Positions 33,728 through 42,189 of a stretch of DNA of 64,000 nucleotides are shown one piece after another. Position 1 is the stretch's first letter, and the number at the start of each line of letters is the position of its first letter. The stretch lies in the NCBI RefSeq assembly GCF_900207575.1, contig NZ_OAOQ01000007.1, forward strand, positions 108,611 through 172,610, given 5' to 3'. A program made the position numbers and the translations under genes. The notes under the pieces were generated by a model, which made no database searches, was not told the DNA's origin, and saw nothing but the letters and a program-made list of their open reading frames with translations. The stretch is from Cereibacter ovatus (GTDB lineage Bacteria > Pseudomonadota > Alphaproteobacteria > Rhodobacterales > Rhodobacteraceae).

Positions 33728-35092
33728 TCAGTAGCTCATCTCGGCATAGATCCGGCGCAGGTCGCCATCCCACGCGCCATGGAAGCGGTCCAAGAGATCG
33801 TCGGCGATCCCGCGGCCGGATGCGGCGCTTTCGGCCAGAATGTCCAGATGGCCGGATTCGTCGGCCATGCCATAGCCCGACTGGCCGCGGGCCCGCAGGC
33901 CCGCCTGCGCGATGGCCACCACCTCACGCGCGAGATCGACCATGCGGATGCCGTCGACCTCGGCCTGAAGCCCGTCGACCGAGGCCGCCACGCGCAGCGC
34001 CTCGCGCGTTTGGGCGTCCCAGCCTTTCGCCAGATCCCATGCGGCATCCAGCGCGGCGGCGTCATACATCAGCCCGACCCACAGCCCCGGCATCGCCACC
34101 AGATGCGACAGCGGGCCGGCATCGCAGCCCCTCATTTCGATATATTTCTTCACCCGCGCCTCGGGGAAGACCGTGGTCATGTGGTCGGCCCAATCCGACA
34201 GGGTGGGCTTTTCACCGGGCAGCGCGGGCAACTCGCCCTTCAGGAAATCGCGGAACGACTGGCCCAAAGCATCGATGTAATGGCCGTCGCGGTAGACGAA
34301 ATACATCGGCACATCCAGCACCCAGTCGACATACCGCTGAAAGCCCATGCCATCCTGAAACACGAAGGGCAGCATCCCGGTGCGCGAGGCATCCAGACTG
34401 CGCCAGATCCGCGAGCGCCAGCTTTTGTGCCCGTTCACCCGCCCTTCAAAGAACGGGGACGAGGCAAACAGCGCCGTCGCCACCGGCTGAAGCGCCAGCG
34501 CCACGCGCAGCTTCTTCACCATGTCGGCTTCCGAGGCGTAATCCAGATTCACCTGAACCGTGCAGGTGCGATACATCATCTGGGTGCCGTGGGTGCCAAC
34601 GCGCCCCATATAGTCGGTCATCAGCCGATACCGCCCCTTGGGCATCACCGGCATCTGGTCATGCGTCCAGATCGGTGCGGCACCGACGCCAAGGAATTTT
34701 GCCCCCATCGGCGCGGCAATCGCGGCGACCTCGCGCAGGTGGGTTTCCAACTCGGCCCGGGTGTCGTGGATCGTGGCCAGCGGCGCCCCCGACAGTTCCA
34801 GCTGCCCGCCGGGTTCCAGCGAGACATTGGCGCCGTCGCGGGTCAGGCCGATGATCGCGCCCTGTTCCAGAACCGGGGTCCAGCCAAAGCGGTCGCGCAA
34901 CCCTTCCAGAATGGCGCGCACCGAACAGGCGCCGTCGTAGGGCAAGGGATCAAGGCTGGCCGCGACATAGCCGAACTTCTCATGTTCGGTGCCGATGCGC
35001 CAGTCTGCGGCCGGCTTGCAGCCGGATTCCATATAGGCTGCCAGTTCGTCGAAATTCTCGATCGGACCGCCGCCGGACTGGGGAATGGACAT
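33728..35092 (-). CDS. gshA: Glutamate-cysteine ligase, alphaproteobacterial type
   Basis: 454 residues. First enzyme of glutathione synthesis, ATP-dependent. Of the GshA/EgtA-like GCS2 class common in alphaproteobacteria and plants: DWRIGTEHEKFGYV, GLTRDGANVSLEPGGQLELSGAPLATIHDTRAE, TCTVQVNLDYASEADMVKKLRV and KYIEMRGCDAGPL are conserved blocks. GGAG lies 7 nt before the start. It is convergent with plsY across 25 bp. Confidence 0.95.
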   Translation of the reverse strand: MSIPQSGGGPIENFDELAAYMESGCKPAADWRIGTEHEKFGYVAASLDPLPYDGACSVRAILEGLRDRFGWTPVLEQGAIIGLTRDGANVSLEPGGQLELSGAPLATIHDTRAELETHLREVAAIAAPMGAKFLGVGAAPIWTHDQMPVMPKGRYRLMTDYMGRVGTHGTQMMYRTCTVQVNLDYASEADMVKKLRVALALQPVATALFASSPFFEGRVNGHKSWRSRIWRSLDASRTGMLPFVFQDGMGFQRYVDWVLDVPMYFVYRDGHYIDALGQSFRDFLKGELPALPGEKPTLSDWADHMTTVFPEARVKKYIEMRGCDAGPLSHLVAMPGLWVGLMYDAAALDAAWDLAKGWDAQTREALRVAASVDGLQAEVDGIRMVDLAREVVAIAQAGLRARGQSGYGMADESGHLDILAESAASGRGIADDLLDRFHGAWDGDLRRIYAEMSY

Positions 35093-35149
35093 CAGGACGC
35101 TCCGGTCACGTTTCGGGTTCGGGACGCAAGACGTGTCGCGTCGAAGCCG

Positions 35150-35713
35150 TCAAGTCAAGACCGCGCGGGCCGGACGGCGCCAGATCAACCGGCCGGTCCC
35201 CGGCCTTTCCGACGAAAGACTGATGACATTGCCGCCAAAGGCCGGCGCCGGTGGCGCGTCAAGCGCGGCCAGAAGCGCCGTGATCTCGATCCCCGGCAGG
35301 GTGGCAAAGGCATCGAACAGCCGCTCGGCCCCGCGGGCGCCAACGGGGATCAGCAACACCTGCCCGTCGCTTTGGCCAAGCCGCCACAGACGCTGGCCGT
35401 GCAGGGTCAGAAGGCGAAGCTCGTCGGTGTCGGCCAGGGCCACGAAGCCGCCAGAGCCGGGGCCAAGATAGCCCACCTGCCCCTCGTCGACCTCGACCAC
35501 GCCGGGCGCCGAGGCCGGGCCGACAAAGCGCATCCGGCGCAGCGCGACCAGCCCCCAGCCCGCCGCCGCCAGCACCACCACCGCCCCCAGCGGCACCATC
35601 AGCCAACCACCCAGCGAGGCCAGCCACAGCCCCGCCGCCAGCGCGCCCGCCGCGGCCGCAGGCTCGCGCCAGCGGGTCAGCGTGGCCCGCGCTTCGGGGC
35701 GCAGAAAGGTCAT
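35150..35713 (-). CDS. Conserved membrane protein of unknown function
   Basis: 187 residues from the ATG at 35713 overlapping the rsmE stop (ATGA). Two adjacent hydrophobic helices (about residues 18-60) are followed by a cytosolic domain with VEVDEGQVGYLGPGSGGFVALADTDELRLLTLHGQRLW and a C-terminal FGGNVISLSSERPGTGRLIWRRP. I recognise no characterised family. The coupling to rsmE and closeness to gshA look like a conserved gene block, but this gives no function. Confidence 0.75.
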   Translation of the reverse strand: MTFLRPEARATLTRWREPAAAAGALAAGLWLASLGGWLMVPLGAVVVLAAAGWGLVALRRMRFVGPASAPGVVEVDEGQVGYLGPGSGGFVALADTDELRLLTLHGQRLWRLGQSDGQVLLIPVGARGAERLFDAFATLPGIEITALLAALDAPPAPAFGGNVISLSSERPGTGRLIWRRPARAVLT

Positions 35714-36483
35714 ACCCAGTCCCCAAGCACCGATTGCCACAGCGCCAGCGCCGCGACCGCCGCGGTATCGGCGCGCAGGATGCGCGGACCCAGGCTGACC
35801 GGGACAACTTGCGCCATCCGACGCAGGCGGGCCTGTTCGGCGTCGGAAAAGCCGCCCTCGGGGCCGATCAGGATCGCCCATGGCCCCGGATCTGCCGCCC
35901 CCGGCGCGTCTTCAAAGCCGCGGGCCGGGCCTGCACCCGCCGCCGCCAGCAACCCTGCCCGGGCGCCGACAAGGCTTTCGTCGCACCACATGATCCGCCT
36001 GTCGGCGGGCCAGCCGTCCAGCAGCCGATCCAGCGGCTCCAGATCGGCCACTTCGGGCACGAAAGTGCCGCCGCATTGTTCCGCGGCCTCGACCGCATGG
36101 GCCTGAAGCCGGTCCTGCCGGATGCGTTCGGAATTGGTGAAGCGGGTCTGCACCGGCAGGATACGCGCGGCGCCCATCTCGGCCGCCTTTTCCACGATGA
36201 AGTCGGTGCGCGCCTTCTTGATCGGGGCAAACATCAGCCACAGGTCGGGCGGCATCATCAGCGGCGCGCTTTGCGCCACGCAGACAAGGCTGCCGCCGCG
36301 CTTGCCCACATCCGTCACTTCGGCGCGCCATTCGCCATCGCGGCCGTTGAACAGCAAGACCGGGGCACCGCGGGCCAGCCGCATCACCCCGAACAGGTAA
36401 TGCGCCTGATCCTGCGTCAGAGGAACGGGTTGCCCCCCGGCAAGGGGCTGATCTACATAAAGCCTGATTTTCGCATCCGACAT
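35710..36483 (-). CDS. rsmE: 16S rRNA (uracil(1498)-N(3))-methyltransferase
   Basis: 257 residues, SPOUT (trefoil-knot) methyltransferase. N-terminal PUA-like part LYVDQPLAGGQPVPLTQDQAHYLFGVMRLARG. C-terminal SAM-binding knot ILIGPEGGFSDAEQARLRR and SLGPRILRADTAAVAAL, the RsmE signature. It methylates U1498 of 16S rRNA in the 30S subunit. Divergent from ubiA, with starts 11 bp apart, so the two promoters must overlap the opposite coding regions. Confidence 0.95.
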   Translation of the reverse strand: MSDAKIRLYVDQPLAGGQPVPLTQDQAHYLFGVMRLARGAPVLLFNGRDGEWRAEVTDVGKRGGSLVCVAQSAPLMMPPDLWLMFAPIKKARTDFIVEKAAEMGAARILPVQTRFTNSERIRQDRLQAHAVEAAEQCGGTFVPEVADLEPLDRLLDGWPADRRIMWCDESLVGARAGLLAAAGAGPARGFEDAPGAADPGPWAILIGPEGGFSDAEQARLRRMAQVVPVSLGPRILRADTAAVAALALWQSVLGDWV

Positions 36484-36494
36484 GGGGGCACCTT

Positions 36495-37472
36495 ATGCAG
36501 CAGCACAGCCAAGCGCCAGAGGCCCCGGGCGCGGGAACGGTGGCCGATGCCCCCCCCGGAAACTGGGTCGATACGATGGCCCCCGCCTTCAGCCGCCCGT
36601 TCCTGCGGCTGTCGCGCGCCGACCGGCCGATCGGGACGTGGCTTTTGCTGATCCCCTGCTTCTGGGCGGTGGCGCTGGCCGCGGCGACCGATCCGCAGGG
36701 CTATCGCCCGCTGGACCTGTGGCTGATCGTGGGCTGCACCATCGGCGCCTTCCTGATGCGTGGCGCGGGCTGCACCTGGAACGACATCACCGACCGCGAT
36801 TTCGACGGGGCGGTGGCGCGCACGCGGTCGCGGCCGATCCCGTCGGGGCAGGTGACGGCGAAGATGGCGGCGGTCTGGATGGTGGTGCAGGCGCTGGTGG
36901 CGTCGCTGATCCTGTTCAGCTTCAACGGCACAGCCATCGCGCTGGGGGTCGCCTCGCTGGCGCTGGTGGGCATCTATCCGTTCGCCAAGCGGTTCACCTG
37001 GTGGCCGCAGGCCTTTCTGGGTCTGGCCTTCAACTGGGGCGCGCTGCTGGCATGGGCCGCACACAGCGGCACCGTGCCATGGGCGGCGGTGGCGCTTTAT
37101 GCCTCGGGGATCGCCTGGACCCTGTTTTACGACACGATCTACGCCCATCAGGACAAAGAGGACGACGCGCTGATCGGCGTCCGGTCGACGGCGCGGCTGT
37201 TTGGCGAACATACCGGGCGCTGGCTGATGGCCTTCATGGTGGCGGCGACGCTGTTGATGACGCTGGCGGTGCTGCTGGCACTGCTGCCCGGGGGGGGGCT
37301 GCTGCAACTGCTGATCGCGCTGGCCGGCGTCTGGGGGTTTGGCGCGCATATGACATGGCAGCTTGCCCGGCTGGATACCGCCGACAGCGCGCGCTGCCTT
37401 GCGCTGTTCCGGTCGAATCGGGACGCGGGGCTGATCCCTGCGCTGTTTCTCGCCGTCGCCGCACTCGTCTGA
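36495..37472 (+). CDS. ubiA: 4-hydroxybenzoate polyprenyltransferase
   Basis: 325 residues, UbiA superfamily with eight to nine helices. The first Asp-rich motif NDITDRDFDGAVARTRSRPIPSG and the second, YDTIYAHQDKEDDALIGVRSTARLFG, are both intact. It attaches the polyprenyl tail to 4-hydroxybenzoate in ubiquinone synthesis at the inner membrane. The N-terminal extension of about 35 residues before the first helix is proline/alanine-rich. Confidence 0.95.
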   Translation: MQQHSQAPEAPGAGTVADAPPGNWVDTMAPAFSRPFLRLSRADRPIGTWLLLIPCFWAVALAAATDPQGYRPLDLWLIVGCTIGAFLMRGAGCTWNDITDRDFDGAVARTRSRPIPSGQVTAKMAAVWMVVQALVASLILFSFNGTAIALGVASLALVGIYPFAKRFTWWPQAFLGLAFNWGALLAWAAHSGTVPWAAVALYASGIAWTLFYDTIYAHQDKEDDALIGVRSTARLFGEHTGRWLMAFMVAATLLMTLAVLLALLPGGGLLQLLIALAGVWGFGAHMTWQLARLDTADSARCLALFRSNRDAGLIPALFLAVAALV

Positions 37473-37531
37473 TTGCCCGGCCGGGGCCAAGGCCCTAATC
37501 ACGGGGCGTCGGCCCCAGCCGGGAGATTCCC

Positions 37532-39448
37532 ATGCGCCTTTCACCCAGACTTGTCGCCCCCGCGGTCTTTGCCGTTGCCACGGCGCTGGCGGTCATGGGC
37601 GCCACCTGGGCGGCCGGGGTGATCGAAACGCGATCGGCCCAGGCCGTGCGCACGAAACTTCTGACCGAAGGGATCGACTTTGCCGCCGTCAGCGCCGATG
37701 GCTTGCAGGTCTGGCTGACCGGCACCGCCCCGAACGAGGCCGCCCGCTTCCGCGCCATCAACCTTGCCGGCAGCGTGGTCGAAGCGTCGCGGGTGCGCGA
37801 CGGGCTGGACGTGACGCCCGTGCGCGCGATCGAGGCCCCGCGCTTTTCGGTCGAGATGCTGCGCAACGACGATGGCGTGTCGCTGATCGGCCTGCTGCCC
37901 AAGGCCGAGGGCGCCGAGGATCTGGCGGCGGCGGCCCGCGATCTTGCCGCGGGCCTGAAGGTGGCCAACATGCTGGAAACCGCCGACTTTCCCATCCCCG
38001 AGGGCTGGGACGCGGCGCTGGATTACGGGCTTCAGGCGCTGAAGATCCTGCCGCGATCGAAGATCTCGGTCTGGGCGGGGCGGGTGTCGATCACCGCGAT
38101 TTCCGACAGCGCCGAGGAAAAGGCGAAGCTGGAAGGGCAGTTGCTGCGGCTGGCGCCCGAGGGGATGGAACTGGTGATGAACATCTCGGCGCCGCGGCCG
38201 GTGCTGACGCCGTTCACGCTGCGCTTCGTTCTGGATGCCGAAGGCGCGCGGTTTGACGCCTGTTCGGCCGATACGGCGCGGGCGCGCGACCGTATCCTTG
38301 CGGCGGGTGCCAAGGCCGGCGTGACCGGCGAGACCGCCTGCACCATCGGCCTTGGCGTGCCGTCGCCCCGCTGGGCCGCGGCGGTCGAGGCCGCGATGGC
38401 GGCGGTGGCGGAACTGGGCGCGGGATCGGTGACGTTCTCGGATGCGGATGTGACGCTGGAAGGCAGCCCCGACACGCCGCAACAGACGTTCGACCGCGCC
38501 GTGGGCGAGCTGGAGGCCGCGCTGCCGCGGGTGTTTTCCCTGCGCGCGACACTGCCGCCGAAGGCCGCCGATGCCGTGGCGGGGCCGGCCGAGTTCACCG
38601 CCACACTGTCAGACGAAGGCCGGGTGCAGATGAACGGCCGGCTGACCGACGACCTGACACGCCGCGCGGTCGACAGTTTCGCGCGGGCACAGTTCGGCGC
38701 CGCAAAGGTCCATACCGCGGCGCGGCTGGACCCGGATCTGCCCGAAGGCTGGCCGGCGCGGGTGCTGGCCGGGCTGGAGGCGCTGGCCGAATTGCAGTCG
38801 GGCCAGCTTCTGGTGCGCGCCGATACGGTCGAGGTCTCGGGGGTCACCGGATCGAAGCAGGCCAGCGGGAAGATCTCGCAGGTGTTGTCGGCCAGGCTGG
38901 GACAGGGCCAGACCTTCAAGGTCGCGGTGCGCTATGACGAAAAGCTGGACCCGACCGCCGCGCTGCCGACGCCGGCGGAATGCATGACCCGCATCGGCCG
39001 GGTGCTGAACGCGCAGAAGATCGCCTTCCCCCCCGGCTCGGCCGAGATCGAAGGAGCCGCACGCGGCACGATGGACGGGCTGGCCGAAGTGCTGCGCGAC
39101 TGCCCCGGCCTGCCGGTCGAGATCGCGGGCCATACCGACAGCCAGGGCAGCGAAGGCGGCAATCGAGCGTTAAGCCAGGCCCGCGCCGAGGCGGTGCTGA
39201 TGGCGCTGCAAGGCCGCCGGGTGGATGTCAGCCGGATGAAGGCCGTAGGCTATGGCGAAGCGCGCCCGATCGCAGACAACCGCGACGAAGCCGGCCGAGA
39301 GGCGAACCGGCGGATCGAATTCACCCTGCTGGCCGAGGATGCCCCCCCCACCGCGGCTGTGTCGGCGGACGAGCCAACGGCGGACGAGCCGTCGTTTGCG
39401 CCAAAGGAAATGACGCGGCGGCCGAAGCGGCGCCCGGAAACCGATTGA
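37532..39448 (+). CDS. Large OmpA-family protein
   Basis: 638 residues. An N-terminal hydrophobic segment (about 8-28) acts as signal or anchor. A long periplasmic region of BON-like repeats follows (e.g. GLQVWLTGTAPNEAARFRAINLAG, EDGVSLIGLLPK-like). The C-terminal OmpA domain (about 485-610) has IAFPPGSAEIEG, IAGHTDSQGSEGGNRALSQARAEAVLMAL and GYGEARPIADNRDEAGREANRRIEF, with the Asp/Arg that grip peptidoglycan meso-DAP. The tail is charged. No beta-barrel domain is seen, so it likely links peptidoglycan to the inner membrane. GGGAG precedes the start. Confidence 0.87.
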   Translation: MRLSPRLVAPAVFAVATALAVMGATWAAGVIETRSAQAVRTKLLTEGIDFAAVSADGLQVWLTGTAPNEAARFRAINLAGSVVEASRVRDGLDVTPVRAIEAPRFSVEMLRNDDGVSLIGLLPKAEGAEDLAAAARDLAAGLKVANMLETADFPIPEGWDAALDYGLQALKILPRSKISVWAGRVSITAISDSAEEKAKLEGQLLRLAPEGMELVMNISAPRPVLTPFTLRFVLDAEGARFDACSADTARARDRILAAGAKAGVTGETACTIGLGVPSPRWAAAVEAAMAAVAELGAGSVTFSDADVTLEGSPDTPQQTFDRAVGELEAALPRVFSLRATLPPKAADAVAGPAEFTATLSDEGRVQMNGRLTDDLTRRAVDSFARAQFGAAKVHTAARLDPDLPEGWPARVLAGLEALAELQSGQLLVRADTVEVSGVTGSKQASGKISQVLSARLGQGQTFKVAVRYDEKLDPTAALPTPAECMTRIGRVLNAQKIAFPPGSAEIEGAARGTMDGLAEVLRDCPGLPVEIAGHTDSQGSEGGNRALSQARAEAVLMALQGRRVDVSRMKAVGYGEARPIADNRDEAGREANRRIEFTLLAEDAPPTAAVSADEPTADEPSFAPKEMTRRPKRRPETD

Positions 39449-39455
39449 GACGCAC

Positions 39456-39779
39456 ATGAACCGCACCGAATTCATCATCGCCACCGCGATCATCCTGTTT
39501 CTGGCCTTCGGGCTGGGCTGGTTCGCGCACTGGATCGTCAGCCGCTTCGCCCGCGTCAGCGGCGACATGAGCGAGGTCGACCGCCTGGCCCAGCATCTGC
39601 ATGAGGCCGAGGAAGCGCGGGATCAGGCGCTGGTCTATATCGAGACCCGCGAGGAAGAACTGGGCACACGGCTGGCCGAAACCGAGGCCGAGTTGCGTGC
39701 GGCGATGGAGGGCCTGCGCGAGGCCCGGGCCGAGGCCGAGGAGTTGCGCGCCCATATCGCGCGGATCACTCGCGGCTGA
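39456..39779 (+). CDS. Small membrane-anchored coiled-coil protein
   Basis: 107 residues. One N-terminal membrane helix (about residues 6-30, FIIATAIILFLAFGLGWFAHWIV) is followed by a Glu/Ala/Leu/Arg heptad-rich helix from about residue 38 to the end, a clear coiled coil. It begins 7 bp after the OmpA-family gene and probably shares its transcript, so a role in the same envelope complex is plausible. No family recognised. Confidence 0.72.
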   Translation: MNRTEFIIATAIILFLAFGLGWFAHWIVSRFARVSGDMSEVDRLAQHLHEAEEARDQALVYIETREEELGTRLAETEAELRAAMEGLREARAEAEELRAHIARITRG

Positions 39780-39786
39780 GGTCGGA

Positions 39787-39847
39787 CGGGGGCCGTCTGC
39801 CCCCGGCGCCTTCGGCGCTCCCCCGAGGATATTTTTGCCAGAATGAA
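39787..39847 (+). repeat. Intergenic repeat: GC hairpin followed by GGATATTTTTGCCAGAATGA
   Basis: The hairpin CGGGGGC-CGTCT-GCCCCCG (39787-39805) is followed by a small GGCGCC/GGCGCT hairpin and then AGGATATTTTTGCCAGAATG plus AA (39826-39847). The 22-bp tail is identical, on the other strand, to 48126-48147. The rest of the 282-bp gap before gabD shows no gene. Confidence 0.7.
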
Positions 39848-40061
39848 CAGGCAGGGTCCGCGGGGGGGGCTTGCGTCGGGCGGGGCGGTCTGTGTCCCTT
39901 CGGGATCGGGAAGGACGGTTGCACCGGCGGGGCAAAGGTCGCGCAGCGGCATCGCCTTGCCGTTACTGGACATGTTGCGCACCTTCTGGTCAGCATGATC
40001 TGCGACAGGCTGCCTGCACCGCCCCGGGCAGGTTCAAATCCATTGATCCACGAGGCCCCCC

Positions 40062-41540
40062 ATGCTCGATTCCGTCACCGATCTGCGTTCGCTGCTGAAG
40101 GACCCCTTGCTTCTGGAAACGCGCGCTTTCGTGGCGGGTGAGTGGGTGGGCGCCGACGACGGGGCGACATTCGAGGTGACAAACCCCGCCCGCGGCGATG
40201 TGATCTGCGCCGTACCGGATCTGGGTCGGGCCGAGACCGCCCGTGCCATTGCCGCCGCGGCGCAAGCGATGACGGACTGGGCCGGGCGCACCGCGAAAGA
40301 GCGCGCGCAGGTGATGCGGCGCTGGTTCGATCTGATGATGGCCCATCAGGACGATCTGGCCACGATCCTGACCGCCGAGATGGGCAAGCCGCTGGCCGAG
40401 GCCAAGGGCGAGATCGCCTATGGCGCCAGTTTCATCGAGTGGTTCGGCGAAGAGGCCAAGCGCGTCTATGGCGAGACCATCCCCGGCCACATGCGCGACA
40501 AGCGCATCACCGTGCTGAAGCAGCCGATCGGGGTCGTGGGCTCGATCACGCCATGGAACTTCCCGAACGCGATGATCACCCGCAAATGCGGCCCGGCGCT
40601 GGCGGCGGGTTGCGGGTTTGTCGCCCGACCGGCGGCCGAAACGCCGCTGTCGGCGCTGGCGCTGGCGGTTCTGGGGGAACGTGCGGGGCTGCCGAAGGGC
40701 ATCCTGTCGGTCATCACCTCGACGAAATCCGCCGACATCGGCAAGGAGTTCTGCGAAAACCCCGCCGTGCGCAAGCTGACCTTCACCGGCAGCACGGAAG
40801 TCGGGCGTATCCTGATGCGGCAGGCGGCCGATCAGGTGATGAAATGCTCGATGGAGTTGGGGGGCAACGCACCGTTCATCGTGTTTGACGATGCCGATCT
40901 GGATGCCGCAGTGCAGGGCGCGATGGCGTCGAAGTTCCGCAACAACGGTCAGACCTGCGTTTGTGCCAACCGGATCTATGTGCAGGCCGGGGTTTACGAC
41001 GCCTTTGCCGAAAAGCTGGCGGCGGCGGTGGCGAAGCTGACGGTGGGCGACGGGCTGAAGCCGGGAACCGATGCCGGGCCGCTGATCAACGAAAAGGCGG
41101 TGGCCAAGGTCGAGGAACATATCCGCGACGTGCTGGATGGTGGGGGGCAGGTGGTGGCGGGCGGCGGGCGCCATGCGCTTGGCGGCACCTTCTTCCAGCC
41201 GACGGTGGTGACCGGCGTGCGGCAGGACATGAAGGTGGCGACCGAGGAAACCTTTGGCCCGCTGGCCCCGCTGTTCCGCTTTGACACCGAAGATGAAGCG
41301 ATCCACCACGCCAATGACACGATCTTTGGCCTTGCCAGCTATTTCTATGCCCGTGACATCGGCCGCATCACCCGGGTTCAGGAGGCGCTGGAATATGGGA
41401 TTGTCGGCGTGAACACCGGCATCATCTCGACCGAGGTCGCGCCCTTCGGCGGCGTGAAACAGTCGGGCCTTGGCCGCGAGGGCAGCCGCCACGGGATCGA
41501 GGATTATCTGGAACTGAAATACGTCTGCCTGTCGATCTGA
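40062..41540 (+). CDS. gabD: NAD(P)-dependent succinate-semialdehyde dehydrogenase
   Basis: 492 residues, single ALDH domain of the GabD type. The catalytic Glu is in MELGGNAPFIVFDDADLD and the nucleophile in NNGQTCVCANR. Also present are PWNFPNAMITRKCGPALAAG and the C-terminal GVKQSGLGREGSRHGIEDYLELKYVCL. It oxidises succinate semialdehyde to succinate (GABA and 4-hydroxybutyrate breakdown). GAGG precedes the ATG. No gabT is adjacent, so a related semialdehyde (e.g. glutarate semialdehyde) is possible. Confidence 0.9.
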   Translation: MLDSVTDLRSLLKDPLLLETRAFVAGEWVGADDGATFEVTNPARGDVICAVPDLGRAETARAIAAAAQAMTDWAGRTAKERAQVMRRWFDLMMAHQDDLATILTAEMGKPLAEAKGEIAYGASFIEWFGEEAKRVYGETIPGHMRDKRITVLKQPIGVVGSITPWNFPNAMITRKCGPALAAGCGFVARPAAETPLSALALAVLGERAGLPKGILSVITSTKSADIGKEFCENPAVRKLTFTGSTEVGRILMRQAADQVMKCSMELGGNAPFIVFDDADLDAAVQGAMASKFRNNGQTCVCANRIYVQAGVYDAFAEKLAAAVAKLTVGDGLKPGTDAGPLINEKAVAKVEEHIRDVLDGGGQVVAGGGRHALGGTFFQPTVVTGVRQDMKVATEETFGPLAPLFRFDTEDEAIHHANDTIFGLASYFYARDIGRITRVQEALEYGIVGVNTGIISTEVAPFGGVKQSGLGREGSRHGIEDYLELKYVCLSI

Positions 41541-41563
41541 GCCGTGCCGCGCAGGATGTCGGG

Positions 41564-41584
41564 CGGCGGTGGTGCCGGTTTTTT
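41564..41584 (+). terminator. Weak intrinsic terminator after gabD
   Basis: CGGC-GGTGGT-GCCG (41564-41577) is followed by GTTTTTT (41578-41584), 24 bp past the gabD stop. The stem is only four pairs but the six-T run is rare in this GC-rich window. Confidence 0.35.
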
Positions 41585-41649
41585 CGCGTTTGCCTCGTCG
41601 TCGGCCGCCAAGGATCGCTGCGGGTGCTGCGTCTTGTCTCCGGTGATGA

Positions 41650-42189
41650 ATGGATGATGGCGACGACATTCTGGCCCGGTCCGCGGCAGCGGGTGACCGC
41701 GACGCCTTTGCCACGCTGGTGGCGCGGCATTACGACCGGATCTTCGGGCTGGCCTGGCGGCTGACCGGCAGCCGGGCCGAGGCCGAGGATCTGGCGCAGG
41801 ACATCTGCGCCGCGTTGCCCGTGAAGCTGGCCGGCTGGCGCGGCGAGGCGCGGTTCACCACCTGGCTTTACCGGATCACGGTGAACGCCACCCATGATCT
41901 GCGGCGGCGGCAGTCGGCGCGCAGCCGGGCGGCGCAGGGCTGGGGCGACTGGGAGATCGCACGTCAAAAGGACATGGACGAGGCCCGCGCCGCGCAGGAA
42001 TGGCTGGCGACCGCAATGGCCGCATTGCCGGTGGAATTGCGCGACACGGTGGCGCTGGTGCTGGGCGAGGGGCTGACGCAGGCCGAAACCGCCCTTGTGC
42101 TGGGTCTGGCCGAGGGCACCGTGGCCTGGCGCATGTCCGAGGTGAAGCGCCGGCTGAAGGCCATGGCCGAACAGGAGGCCCGCATATGA
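41650..42189 (+). CDS. ECF-type RNA polymerase sigma factor
   Basis: 179 residues. Sigma region 2 at about residues 20-85 (YDRIFGLAWRLTGSRAEAEDLAQDICAAL...FTTWLYRITVNATHDLRRR) and region 4 at about 115-172 (LPVELRDTVALVLGEGLTQAETALVLGLAEGTVAWRMSEVKRRL). No regions 1 or 3, as in ECF factors. Its stop overlaps the start of the VWA gene (ATGA), so the two are made together. No classical zinc anti-sigma factor is adjacent; the VWA protein is the candidate partner. Weak ribosome site. Confidence 0.9.
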   Translation: MDDGDDILARSAAAGDRDAFATLVARHYDRIFGLAWRLTGSRAEAEDLAQDICAALPVKLAGWRGEARFTTWLYRITVNATHDLRRRQSARSRAAQGWGDWEIARQKDMDEARAAQEWLATAMAALPVELRDTVALVLGEGLTQAETALVLGLAEGTVAWRMSEVKRRLKAMAEQEARI